Shown here: positions 8,252-15,973 of the stretch, in pieces
Numbering within the stretch: the stretch's first letter is position 1
Layout: every line of letters begins with the position of its first letter
From: Spirochaetota bacterium
Lineage (GTDB): Bacteria > Spirochaetota > UBA4802 > UBA5550
NCBI GenBank assembly: GCA_016929135.1
Contig: JAFGJK010000011.1
Location: forward strand, 1 to 40,509
Direction: 5' to 3'
DNA length: 40,509 nucleotides
The notes under the pieces: model-generated
The model's database searches: none
Seen by the model: only the letters and a program-made list of their open reading frames with translations
What the model was told of the DNA's origin: nothing
Position numbers and translations under genes: made by a program

Positions 8252-8908
8252 TCACTTCAGCAGCGCTTCCTTCATGGCGTCGATGCCGATGCGGTTCACG
8301 AACTGGGCCATGCGCTCCCTGCTCTTACCGTTGTCCCGGTAATACCCGAAGACCTTCCGGACCAGGTCGACCGCCGCCTCTTTCGGGAGGTCCTGGGCGA
8401 CGATATCGCCGATGCGGGGCCTCCGGGCGGAGCTGCCGCCGACGATGAGGGTCCACCCGGACTTCTTCGCGAAGAGACCGATGTCGCGCACGAAGCTCTC
8501 GCCGCAGCAGAGCGGACAGCCCGACACGCCGATCTTCATCTTCGCGGGGAGGTCGATGTCGGAGAAGAGGGACTCGAGCTCGGTGCCCAGCCCCAGGGAA
8601 TCCTGCACGCCGAAGCGGCACACAGTGTCTCCCGGGCAGGCCTGGACGTAGTGCAGGCAGAGCTCCGTGGCCCGTCCCTGCTGAATGCCCAGGTCGCGCC
8701 ACACATCCTCGATCTGCTCCTCCGTCATCCCCACCAGGGCGAGCCGCTGGCCGGAGGTTATCTTGATGACGGGGATGGAATGCTTCCGCGCCACCGCCGC
8801 GATCGTTTCCAGCTGTTCCGGGGTCAGGAGCCCCACCGGCGTCCTCGGCACGATGGCGTAGGTGCGCCCGTCCCGCTGCACTATGGCGCCCTTCTTGTCT
8901 TCAGGCAT
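8252..8908 (-). CDS. Small siroheme/4Fe-4S nitrite-sulfite reductase family protein
   Basis: This 218-residue protein has the nitrite/sulfite reductase fold but only one half-repeat: an N-terminal ferredoxin-like lobe (~15-75) followed by the siroheme/4Fe-4S domain. Seen: the cluster ligands as CPGDTVC (CX5C) and CPLCC (CX3C), the standard siroheme-cluster pattern. This size matches the low-molecular-weight, assimilatory-type sulfite reductases of anaerobes rather than the ~500-residue NirA/CysI enzymes. A six-electron reduction of sulfite or nitrite is possible, but the true substrate is unknown. GGGAGG lies six bases upstream of the ATG. It stands alone between the transposase remnant and the sirtuin pseudogene, with no obvious partner subunit. 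Confidence 0.85.
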   Translation of the reverse strand: MPEDKKGAIVQRDGRTYAIVPRTPVGLLTPEQLETIAAVARKHSIPVIKITSGQRLALVGMTEEQIEDVWRDLGIQQGRATELCLHYVQACPGDTVCRFGVQDSLGLGTELESLFSDIDLPAKMKIGVSGCPLCCGESFVRDIGLFAKKSGWTLIVGGSSARRPRIGDIVAQDLPKEAAVDLVRKVFGYYRDNGKSRERMAQFVNRIGIDAMKEALLK

Positions 8909-9139
8909 GTGAAACCTCCCTGTACAAATTTTTCGATCAAGTAGCTATTCCCCCCTCCGCCATGCCCCGTGCCGCCCCTGCCGTGAGGGTAAACAAGATT
9001 TCACGAATTGCCGCGATCCGAAATAATGGCCGCTGCAGCATGAAGGACATCACGGAGGAACGCGTCCTGAATGTGGGAACAATATACTGCCTGAGGGTCT
9101 CAATGTCAATTCAGTGGGTGAATCTATATCCACACACTG

Positions 9140-9800
9140 GTCACGGCGCCGGCGTCTCCGTGGCCAGTGGCATCCCGGATTTCAGGAGCCCCGGCGGGCT
9201 CTGGGGGAGGTGCAATCCCTCGGTGTACGCCAGCATCAACCGTTTCAGGGAGGACCCGGAGCGTGTCTGGACGATGCTTTTCGAGATGATCGCCGCGGTG
9301 GACGCCGCCGAGTCAAAACCCCCCACCTGGCCATGGCCGCGCTGGAGCGGCGGGGCCTGCTGCGATGCTGCATCACCCAGAAAGTAGACTGGTTCCACGG
9401 AAGGTTCGGGAGCAGGAACGTCATCGAGTTACGCGGCAACCTGGAGCGCCTGGAATGCCTGACCTGCGGAAGCGGCTACGGGCGGTGAGAGTACGCCTTC
9501 ACGGCGGGAGAGCCGCCCCGGTGCTTTGTCTGCGGATCAATTCTAAAGCCATCGGACGTGCCCTCCTGGAGGGGAGGATGTTCGCCAGCTCCGCCGACGC
9601 GATCCTGGTAATCGGCACCGGCGCCGCGGTCTTCCCTGCGGCGGAGATACCCCAGATCGCAAAGAACGGCCATGCGAAGATGATCGAGGTGAACACCGCC
9701 TCCACGGGCCTCACCAACTACATCACCAACGTCTTCGTGCAGCGCGACGCAACCATGGCGCTCCCGGCGATCCTGGAAGCGGTGAGGGAGAATGGATGGC
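9140..9800 (+). pseudogene. Decayed second copy of the sirtuin gene
   Basis: The DNA matches the intact sirtuin gene at 864-1610 but is broken. Homology begins abruptly at GCCGGCGTCTCC (~9147), so the first ~24 codons and the start are missing. A frameshift near 9315 separates VSVASGIPDFRS-type sequence from LERRGLLRCCITQ. An in-frame TGA at about 9486-9488 replaces a codon of the intact gene, and about 28 bases around 9552 (the IVFFGETVPG region) are deleted, causing another frameshift. The catalytic His is Arg here (LRGN in place of FHGN), and TQNIDGLH reads TQKVDWFH. The remaining stretches are still easily recognisable, so the duplication is fairly recent or came from a close relative. 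Confidence 0.9.
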
Positions 9801-9970
9801 GGACTGCTTACCGGATATGGATTTACTCTCTCATTAATTTTGATATATGATCAACGGCTCGATCTCTATAAACAGCACTTACAATATAATCATGCGATAT
9901 TCTCATCGAAATCGGGAAAGCCAGCCGGTTTTTCCCCGATTTCGAGCGCGTGCAGAATTCAATACGAAGA

Positions 9971-10046
9971 GTGTGACCGGCACTCAGGCGATGTTCCTGC
10001 CGATGGGCTTGACTGATACAATCCATTTTGCCGTCTGGCCGCAATG
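9971..10046 (+). repeat. Dispersed repeat, copy D
   Basis: Has both boxes of the family: GTGACCGGCA at 9973-9982 and TGATACAATCCATTTTGCC downstream, with the same spacing as copy B (within a few bases). A degraded relative follows at 10222-10256 (TTGACT and ATTTTGCCGT shared). Confidence 0.7.
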
Positions 10047-10076
10047 ATTTTTCTTGAGTTGTAACGCATTAATGGA

Positions 10077-10129
10077 TTGACAAATGAATTTAGTTCATTT
10101 AAATATGTAATATAAATGAACATAGTTCA
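10077..10129 (+). promoter_or_regulatory. Promoter with two tandem palindromic operators
   Basis: A perfect -35 box TTGACA (10077-10082) is overlapped on its right by TGAATTTAGTTCA (10085-10097). A second site, TGAACATAGTTCA (10117-10129), is a perfect 5-3-5 palindrome. The two sites are centred 32 bases apart, three helical turns, so the dimers would lie on one face of the DNA. The -10 box is less clear (an AT-rich run 10100-10115). A TetR- or MarR-type repressor would fit; no such gene is adjacent. Confidence 0.6.
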
Positions 10130-10431
10130 GTTATTTGATTTGGCCAAATATGGAAAATTCATACAGGACAAACCTTCGCATATTCCGGGTATGGGATCGA
10201 TACCCCGAAAGGGGCCTGTGCAGGGTTGACTTGGTGTATTTTGCCGTGTTGTCGTACTATCAGTGAGAAGCATGCATTTCATAATATGCAAATCCTTGAT
10301 TAGAGTGAAGCACGAATACGGGGCGAGAATACCGCATATGACTCGCCGAATCGATGAGACAATCGGAATGAGAATTCAGCTCGCGTTGCGAAGCGGCATC
10401 AATGATGCATGAAAATGGGAGGAATTGGACA

Positions 10432-11649
10432 ATGCGGAATATTGATGGAATGACGTCACGGGAACGCGTGCATGCCACTGTGAAAGGGCTGCCTGTCGAT
10501 AGGATCCCGGTGTGGTATTATCTCAATCCCCATGCGGCATGCAAACTCATAGCCACGGATTATCCAACGAAAAACCGTGTACAGGGGTTTATCGCCAAAA
10601 AACTTTGGAAATATTTCTTGAACAAGCCATTCTTTCTTTCTGACGACAAGCACCGTGGATATCCCTTGCTCATGACGTTTTTCGCCAACGCTGATTATGC
10701 AGTTGAGATGGGGTCGGATATCGCCCTTGTTTCGTCCTACACAAAGAATTACTTTTATCGTAATCCCCGATACGTTGATGGCAGGTTGTATTGCAACGAT
10801 ATCTTTGGGGGCGTCCGTACGTTGGGTAACGGCATTTACCTTGATGTGTATGAATACCCGATCAAGAGCATCGATGACGCTACACGGTACGTTTTTCCCG
10901 ATCCGGATAAAGATCACGACTATTCGATCATTTCAAAATTTCGGAAACAGTATCCCGACGTATGCATTATGTCAGACGCCAATGGGGCCCAGGATGCCAT
11001 GGCGAACTGGTTCTGGGGCATGACCTTTTTCTTGACGTCACTCATCGAATATCCGGAAGTCGTGAAGGATTTTCAGAATCGCTGGATTGATTATCAGATC
11101 GGCATAATTCGCCGAAGTATTGCGGCCGGGGCCGACATGATTCTCATCTACGATGATTACGGGTATACGAACAGAACTTTTCTTTCCAATGAAATGTGGA
11201 AGGAATTTTCATATCCCCATTTGAAACGCATCATTGACGTAATCCACGAACTGGGGGCTGTTGCCATGCTCCATTCATGCGGCTATCAGATGACCCTTCT
11301 CGATTATTATGCTGAAGCGGGACTTGATGTGCTCCAGGGGTTGCAGCCGCTGGCGGGAAATGATTTTCAGGACGCCTATGCTCGATACAGCGATAGGTTT
11401 TCCTTTACAACCGGTATCGACACGCAGGGGGGAGAATTTTTAAATGCAACGGAACTGCGCGAGGAGATTCTTCGCAGTTGTGCGATTTCGGGAAAAAGGG
11501 GGAAGCACATACTCGGGATGACTCACATGCTGCAGTATACGATGCCCGATGAAAACATGCGGGCCATTTTTAATACGGTGAGGGAGTTACAGCATGGCAT
11601 GATCGTGGGCGATGAGGCAGGGGGAATACGCGCAAACCAGACGGTATGA
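10432..11649 (+). CDS. Uroporphyrinogen decarboxylase (URO-D) superfamily protein
   Basis: This 405-residue protein has the URO-D barrel fold. Members include HemE and also corrinoid-dependent methyltransferases such as MtaA, MtbA and CmuA. Seen: an N-terminal MTSRERVHATVKGLPVDRIP signature of the methyltransferase-like branch, DMILIYDDYGYTNRTFLS, LHSCGYQMTLLDYYAEAGLDVLQ and a C-terminal PDENMRAIF. The HxC zinc motif is present as His281-Cys283. Where zinc methyltransferases carry the third ligand Cys, this protein has GMTH (Met363, His365), so metal binding may differ. The start at 10432 is set by GGGAGGAATTGG upstream rather than the ATG at 10402. The gene stands alone; no corrinoid protein is adjacent. 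Methyl transfer is an inference. Confidence 0.8.
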   Translation: MRNIDGMTSRERVHATVKGLPVDRIPVWYYLNPHAACKLIATDYPTKNRVQGFIAKKLWKYFLNKPFFLSDDKHRGYPLLMTFFANADYAVEMGSDIALVSSYTKNYFYRNPRYVDGRLYCNDIFGGVRTLGNGIYLDVYEYPIKSIDDATRYVFPDPDKDHDYSIISKFRKQYPDVCIMSDANGAQDAMANWFWGMTFFLTSLIEYPEVVKDFQNRWIDYQIGIIRRSIAAGADMILIYDDYGYTNRTFLSNEMWKEFSYPHLKRIIDVIHELGAVAMLHSCGYQMTLLDYYAEAGLDVLQGLQPLAGNDFQDAYARYSDRFSFTTGIDTQGGEFLNATELREEILRSCAISGKRGKHILGMTHMLQYTMPDENMRAIFNTVRELQHGMIVGDEAGGIRANQTV

Positions 11650-11849
11650 GTGTTCGAAACGAACGGTTCGGAGATACTACGATAGATGTTTTGAGATGCA
11701 TCGCACGGATTACAGGTGCTGTTCATGCTTCGAACGCATAAGCCGACGTTACGTTGATGACAATTGTAAAATTATGCCACCTCCCGTAACAACGCAAGGA
11801 TAATCGTAATGTTCATGGGAATGCTGGCGATTCAATAACCGGCCTTTAT

Positions 11850-12190
11850 CGCTCCGCAGGCACCTTCAGGTTCCCGAGCCTGGTCTCGCAGTCCTTGCTC
11901 ATCATACTGTACATCCTCATGAACACGTGGATGACCTTCCAGAGGAAGACCATCGGGCCGCGCATGGCCCAGATGACCCGGGGGGCGGCCCCTTCCGGCT
12001 CGAAGAGGACTCGGTGACGTTGCGTACCCCGGCTCGAAGAAATCCAGGTTGATCGAGTGTCCTCGAGGGGGACACCCCGGTGATCTCCATGCACCCCGAT
12101 CCTATGCTGCCGTTTCCGTTCCATTCATAGACCGCGTCGGGCGGGCACCTGTCAAGGACCGGTTCCGACCATCCGCCGGCGCCGTCAGGG
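11850..12190 (-). pseudogene. SRPBCC (polyketide cyclase/START-like) remnant
   Basis: Pieces of an SRPBCC ligand-binding protein are spread over two or three frames. One frame gives VYEWNGNGSIGSGCMEI, typical of the middle of the family; a second gives VLFEPEGAAPRVIWAMRGP followed by FMRMYSMMSKDCETRLGNL, the typical last strand and C-terminal helix. They are in the right order on the minus strand but separated by frameshifts near 12010-12060, and the N-terminal half is missing or unrecognisable. The family binds hydrophobic ligands. The gene is dead as it stands, unless the frameshifts are sequencing errors. Confidence 0.65.
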
Positions 12191-12341
12191 CTATGCCGCC
12201 GGCCCCCTTGATGTCGGATCCGTCGTATCCCCCCATGGTCTCCCTGAAGGTCTTCGTCATTTGTATTAAGTCGGGGATCACCTCGTCGACGCCGTCCGGC
12301 CAGGCATAGATTTTGCCCCCGCTGAAGATCGCCATGGTTCC

Positions 12342-12590
12342 TCAGTCCAGATCGGTATGGGCGAAGAGGGGCATCTGCTGGTTCGTCAGCTCGGGAAAGT
12401 GGCACCTGTAAAATCTTTTCCCGAGACCATGGGTGAAATTCAGCACGACGAGGTTCTTTAATGATCCCTTCGGCAGCCGCTGTTCGATGTACTGGCACGA
12501 GTCGATCCACAGGTTGCCGGTGTTGTAGCCTTTCCGATAATAGTGATCAGGCCCGCTGTAGCTTCGTACGTATGTGTGAACAAACAACAC
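12342..12590 (-). CDS. Unrecognised short ORF, probably a gene fragment
   Basis: An 82-residue open frame with a plausible globular composition (aromatic residues, a segment GNLWIDSCQYIEQRLPKGSL, then FTHGLGKRFYRCHFPEL). I do not recognise a family. It lacks a clear ribosome-binding site and sits among decayed genes, so it may be the intact end of a longer broken gene. It ends six bases before the ORF that overlaps the SRPBCC remnant. Confidence 0.25.
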   Translation of the reverse strand: MLFVHTYVRSYSGPDHYYRKGYNTGNLWIDSCQYIEQRLPKGSLKNLVVLNFTHGLGKRFYRCHFPELTNQQMPLFAHTDLD

Positions 12591-12694
12591 GGGATTAGTG
12601 GATTGATGGGAAAAAGGCCCAGGATGGGCACCTTTATCTTCAAGTTTCCCGTACAGGAAGCGCGGTGGTGCCGGTGCCGGGAGCCTTCGGGCCC

Positions 12695-12750
12695 CACACC
12701 TCCAGCCATCGCTTCCCGCTCTTCTGCTCTATCCATCCCTGCTGCTGGAA
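12695..12750 (-). pseudogene. Fragment of a VOC-family gene tail
   Basis: On the plus strand, CACACCTC at 12695 followed by CGCTTCCCG, TCTTCT, ATCCATCC and CTGCTGGAA matches 14203-14261, the last ~19 codons of the intact VOC gene, with a three-base indel and scattered changes. The stop codon has become TGG in this copy. Only the tail remains. Confidence 0.75.
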
Positions 12751-12831
12751 CAGTGTTTGTGGCTTTATCCGGATTCCCCTGGGATTGCAATTGATAGCGC
12801 GGAGTATTCATTAAAAAAAACCCTCATGGAC

Positions 12832-12860
12832 TTGACGATCCCGGGGCGTTGTTGTATATT
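12832..12860 (+). promoter_or_regulatory. Promoter of the methyltransferase-padR operon
   Basis: TTGACG (12832-12837), a 17-base spacer and TATATT (12855-12860) form a near-consensus sigma-70 type promoter. The expected start point, about 12867, falls inside the perfect palindrome at 12860-12879, so a repressor bound there would block initiation. Confidence 0.7.
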
Positions 12861-12942
12861 ATAGTCAGTACTGACTATATAGCGGTGGCCCTCTCCTGGA
12901 GACAGGGTCAATTTTTTGCACATATAATCAGTATTGAATAAT
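12860..12942 (+). promoter_or_regulatory. PadR-type operator pair
   Basis: O1, TATAGTCAGTACTGACTATA (12860-12879), is a perfect 20-bp palindrome. O2, TATAATCAGTATTGAATAAT (12923-12942), matches O1 at 15 of 20 positions. The sites start 63 bases apart, six helical turns. PadR regulators bind this kind of AT-flanked dyad, and a padR gene is the second gene of the operon, so autoregulation is likely. Confidence 0.75.
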
Positions 12943-12969
12943 CATGACTAACTATAATAGGAGCTCAAC

Positions 12970-13638
12970 ATGAAAAGAGAACGGATACCGGAGACGAACG
13001 TAGGGATCCAGGGGGAGTGCACTGTCGCCATGTTCGATGCCTTTCAGAGGAGTATGCGGGACAGGGGCCTGCTGGAGACGGGGCGTATGATACGGGCGGG
13101 AGTGACAAAGGGTCATGCCCTTGAAGTGGGCCCCGGGCCGGGCTACCTGGGGCTGGAGTGGCTCAGGAATACGGAAGAGACCCGACTCACGGCTGTGGAT
13201 ATCAGCCCTGACATGATCAGGGTCGCGGAACGGAACGCCCGGGAATACGGTTTTTCAGACGGCCGGGTCACGTACGTGCTGAGCAATGCCGATGTCCTCC
13301 CCTTTGAAGACGACAGCTTCGATGCGGTCTTCTCCAACGGATCGCTCCACGAGTGGGAGAACAGCCTGGGGGTGCTGAACGAGGTGGCACGGGTGCTCAA
13401 ACCGTCCGGGGTAGTTTTTATCAGCGACCTCAGGAGGGATATACACCCGCTGATCAGATTCGTCATGCACGTCACGGCACGGCCGAAGGAGATACGGTCC
13501 GGTCTTGAAACGTCAATTAATGCGGCCTATACGGAAAATGAATTGAAAGCTATGCTGGCCCGTACTACCCTTGACTGCTGGAAGGTAACGTGCAATCCCT
13601 TCGGCGTCGAGATCGTCGGAGGGAACAATATACAGTAG
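12970..13638 (+). CDS. Class I SAM-dependent methyltransferase
   Basis: This 222-residue cytoplasmic enzyme has the Rossmann-fold methyltransferase domain. Seen: motif I as ALEVGPGPGYLGLEW (~49-63), an acidic AVDIS after strand two, NADVLPFEDDSFDAVFSNGSLHEW (motifs II/III) and EVARVLKPSGVVFISD, as in the Methyltransf_11/25 families. AGGAGCTC precedes the ATG. It is the first gene of an operon with padR, seven bases apart, under a palindromic operator. By analogy with PadR-controlled genes the substrate could be a toxic or phenolic compound, but the sequence does not say. Confidence 0.88.
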   Translation: MKRERIPETNVGIQGECTVAMFDAFQRSMRDRGLLETGRMIRAGVTKGHALEVGPGPGYLGLEWLRNTEETRLTAVDISPDMIRVAERNAREYGFSDGRVTYVLSNADVLPFEDDSFDAVFSNGSLHEWENSLGVLNEVARVLKPSGVVFISDLRRDIHPLIRFVMHVTARPKEIRSGLETSINAAYTENELKAMLARTTLDCWKVTCNPFGVEIVGGNNIQ

Positions 13639-13645
13639 TCCCCTG

Positions 13646-14179
13646 ATGAAGGTACCGGTATATATCCTCGGCTTTTTAAAGCGATACGGGCCGCTTCACG
13701 GATACAGGCTGAAGCGGCTCGTTGCCGATATGGTCTCCGATTTCACGCAGATCAAGCTCCCCACCATCTACTATCACCTGGAGAAGATGGAGGAGAAGGG
13801 TCTGGTCACCGCGGAGCGAAAGCAGGAGGGGAGAAGGCCGGAGCGGTCAGTCTACTCCATCACGAAAAAGGGCGAAAGAGAATTCCTCGCATTGCTTCGT
13901 GATACCCTTGCCGTGCGGTACCGGCCTGAGTTTCAGATCGATGCGCCGCTGTTCTTTTTCGATTCCATGGACCCGGCCGATATTGTGGCATCCCTTCGGG
14001 AACAGGAGAAACACTGCAGCGATGTCCTGGATCACCTGGAAGCGCACCGGGAGGAGGTGATGCAGCACATCCCCCCGGAAGCGCGCAGAATCGCCGGCCT
14101 CATGTTCCAGCATCATTCCCTCCATTACCGGGCGGAGCTGGAATGGCTGCAGGACTCGTTGAGGGAGCTCGATCGATAG
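13646..14179 (+). CDS. PadR-family transcriptional regulator
   Basis: This 177-residue regulator has an N-terminal PadR winged helix: ILGFLKRYGPLHGYRLKRL, then PTIYYHLEKMEEKGLV as the recognition region and the wing GRRPERSVYSITKKGE. The C-terminal ~90 residues form the helical dimerisation domain of the Vir_act_alpha_C type. It starts seven bases after the methyltransferase stop. The operator pair upstream of the operon is the most likely target, which makes the operon autoregulated, and a small hydrophobic effector would be expected. Its stop is 22 bases from the end of the convergent VOC gene. Confidence 0.9.
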   Translation: MKVPVYILGFLKRYGPLHGYRLKRLVADMVSDFTQIKLPTIYYHLEKMEEKGLVTAERKQEGRRPERSVYSITKKGEREFLALLRDTLAVRYRPEFQIDAPLFFFDSMDPADIVASLREQEKHCSDVLDHLEAHREEVMQHIPPEARRIAGLMFQHHSLHYRAELEWLQDSLRELDR

Positions 14180-14201
14180 CGTGGCGATCGCCCGCCCCAC
14201 C

Positions 14202-14813
14202 TCACACCTCGATACAGCGCTTCCCGGTCTTCTTCTCGATCCATCCAAGGAACTGCTGGAATCCCGCCGGCGGCCTGATCCACACGCCGAAGAGACGGTG
14301 GCAGATGAACTCCAGGATGAGCCCCTCCTTCTGCTCCGTGTCCATGTAGGCGAACTCGATGCGCAGGGGCCCGACACGGAGCCTGCCGCGGACGTAGACC
14401 GGGTACCCGGCATCGGCGAGTTTCTTCGCCCAGGAGTCCACATCGCGTACCAGGAAGCCCAGGTGCTGGATCACCGGCCTCCCCTGGGGGTCCAGGCTGC
14501 GCCGGTAGAAATCCGAGCCGCGCCCCGGCTCCAGGAGCTCGATCTCGATCCCGCGATGGTATCCGAAGCCGAGCCTGCTGGTGATGGCCCCGTCGGCGCC
14601 GCGCTCGCGCCACATCCTTGCCGAGCCGCCCATGAGGAGGAAGGGCCTCATCCCCCGCGCCTCCAGCTCGGCCGCGGCGGCCACGACATCGGGCACCACC
14701 ACGCCCAGCTGGTACACCGGCATATCCATGCCGAGCCGCTCTCTCGCCGCCCCTGCGATTTCCTGAACACGGTCTTTGAAATTACCGTCGGAGAGCATGT
14801 CGAACAGCAGCAT
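14202..14813 (-). CDS. VOC (glyoxalase/dioxygenase superfamily) protein
   Basis: This 203-residue protein of the vicinal-oxygen-chelate superfamily has two beta-alpha-beta-beta-beta units: ~35-95 beginning VYQLGVVVPDVVAAAAELEARG, and ~115-165 beginning IQHLGFLVRDVDSWAKKLADAG. His in IQHLGF and Glu in GIEIELLEP are candidate metal ligands. A C-terminal extension (~170-203) ends in FLGWIEKKTGKRCIEV. The start at 14813 (ATG) is preferred over the GTG one codon earlier. It is convergent with padR. A partial tail duplicate lies at 12695-12750. The reaction is unknown; lyase, epimerase or dioxygenase are all possible. Confidence 0.8.
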   Translation of the reverse strand: MLLFDMLSDGNFKDRVQEIAGAARERLGMDMPVYQLGVVVPDVVAAAAELEARGMRPFLLMGGSARMWRERGADGAITSRLGFGYHRGIEIELLEPGRGSDFYRRSLDPQGRPVIQHLGFLVRDVDSWAKKLADAGYPVYVRGRLRVGPLRIEFAYMDTEQKEGLILEFICHRLFGVWIRPPAGFQQFLGWIEKKTGKRCIEV

Positions 14814-15030
14814 CACACCACCCCCGTTGCAATCATGCGGGGAGTATACACTGGTGACGGCGATCCGTCAAGCATACATTCTGCCGAAAGGGTTCATTCA
14901 GCGAGACGAGCAGATGCAGGCTATGTGTCCCCGTATCCGTCGATTAACCCGGGAGGCGGGCGTTATGGCGAAAGGAATAGAGAATGAGCCGTATGTCCCT
15001 CCTGTGCCCGGTCATGTCGGCCGTAGGCCT

Positions 15031-15618
15031 TCACCGGCAGCAGCCGCGGACCGCGCCCCCCACCGCCTCCGCCGCCTTTGTCGCGGGAAATTCCGTCCTG
15101 ATGGCTGATGCACGGTTTTTCATGTCGCGGACCGTTACGGTGATCGTGGAGGCCCCGCCGGCGATCGCACGCGCGATGGCGGCAACCCCCCCCGTTTCGC
15201 TGTTCATGGCGTGCATGGAAAAGGTGAAGGCGCTGTCGTTGCCGTAGGACCCGGCAGCCGCGCCCTTCTCCATGACCGTACCCCCGGGCCCGGAGACCTC
15301 CACCTCCATGAGCTCCTGCGACGAGGCCGGTGCGCCGGGGCCCTCGAAATCGTCGAAGCCGAAGAAGGGGATCAAGTCCGATCTCAGGACGGTGTACTCC
15401 AGGCTCACGGTCCCCTGGGGACCGGTGCGGCAGATGAGCCTCAGGACAGTGTCCACCGGCTGTCCCTTCGCGGAGCCGGGAGCGGAGACCCCGGCGATAC
15501 GAAGGCCGTACTTCTCGATGGAGAGCTGCCACTCCCCGCTGGCACTGGATACCGCCACGACGGAGAGCGCCATGACCGCCAGGCATATGACTTTCCTTGT
15601 CCCGGATACTCTCTCCAT
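15031..15618 (-). CDS. Hypothetical exported protein
   Basis: This 195-residue protein begins with a signal peptide: charged MERVSGTRK, hydrophobic VICLAVMALSVVAVSSAS and a likely cleavage near SSASG-EW. The mature part looks beta-rich (SLEYTVLRSDLIPFFGFDDF, ELMEVEVSGPGG, STITVTVRDMKN), so an Ig-like or beta-sandwich periplasmic protein is possible. I do not recognise a family. It is divergent from the LysR gene, 355 bases away, and ends 218 bases from the VOC gene. Confidence 0.6.
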   Translation of the reverse strand: MERVSGTRKVICLAVMALSVVAVSSASGEWQLSIEKYGLRIAGVSAPGSAKGQPVDTVLRLICRTGPQGTVSLEYTVLRSDLIPFFGFDDFEGPGAPASSQELMEVEVSGPGGTVMEKGAAAGSYGNDSAFTFSMHAMNSETGGVAAIARAIAGGASTITVTVRDMKNRASAIRTEFPATKAAEAVGGAVRGCCR

Positions 15619-15973
15619 GATCTCTTCACCGTCCTACTCATTGAGCTGTGTCCCCTAATCATGGGGTGCACCGCGTTCTGTCAAATATTTATTGCCCCAC
15701 CGGTATGTTTCGCGGTCACGACAGCGGTGGATCCGGTTGTCCCGTGGCGGGGATTCCTCAGCGGCGGTGCAATAATCCCTTGCCGGCCCGGCGCACCGTG
15801 CGCATATTTGGATTGATTTTTTTAAATGCATCTGATGATTCTCATTCATCCCCATATCCCATCGGGCACTGCTCCCGGGGCGGGGCTTCGGCCGGTGCGC
15901 AGCCGTTTCCGCCGGGGCCGATATCGCGGGGGAGCCGGACGCGGGATGACGGGGGACAACTGACAGGAGCCGG
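15619..15973. other. Divergent intergenic region, exported protein / LysR
   Basis: 355 bases between two divergent starts. I see no gene. LysR regulators usually bind T-N11-A dyads here, but I cannot pick a single convincing site. AGGAG at 15963-15967 is the ribosome-binding site of the LysR gene. Confidence 0.4.

Larger units (their letters stand above)
9801..10431. other. Regulatory/repeat region upstream of the UroD-like gene
   Basis: About 630 bases without a convincing gene. It contains repeat copy D (9971-10046), a promoter with two operator palindromes (10077-10129), a fainter repeat relative at about 10222-10256, and a CCCCGAAAGGGG hairpin at 10203-10214. The distance from the operators to the next start codon is about 300 bases, so either the leader is long or a second promoter lies closer. 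Confidence 0.55.
11650..12969. other. Gene graveyard and operon leader
   Basis: About 1.3 kb with no intact gene. From left to right: about 190 bases without signal, an SRPBCC remnant (11850-12190), an unrecognised minus-strand ORF (12342-12590), a fragment of a VOC gene tail (12695-12750), then the PadR-type promoter and operators (12832-12942). Remnants lie on the minus strand, as does the intact VOC gene at 14202, suggesting a decayed duplicate of that neighbourhood. Confidence 0.6.

Noticed and set aside
9476..9500. In-frame TGA in the sirtuin copy as a possible selenocysteine codon
   Set aside because: Although the genome decodes Sec, the frame is also broken by frameshifts and a deletion, the intact copy has an ordinary codon at this place, and I see no SECIS-like hairpin.
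7427..10046. CRISPR array as an explanation for the repeats
   Set aside because: Copies are kilobases apart, diverged and ~80 bp long, without regular spacers or cas genes.
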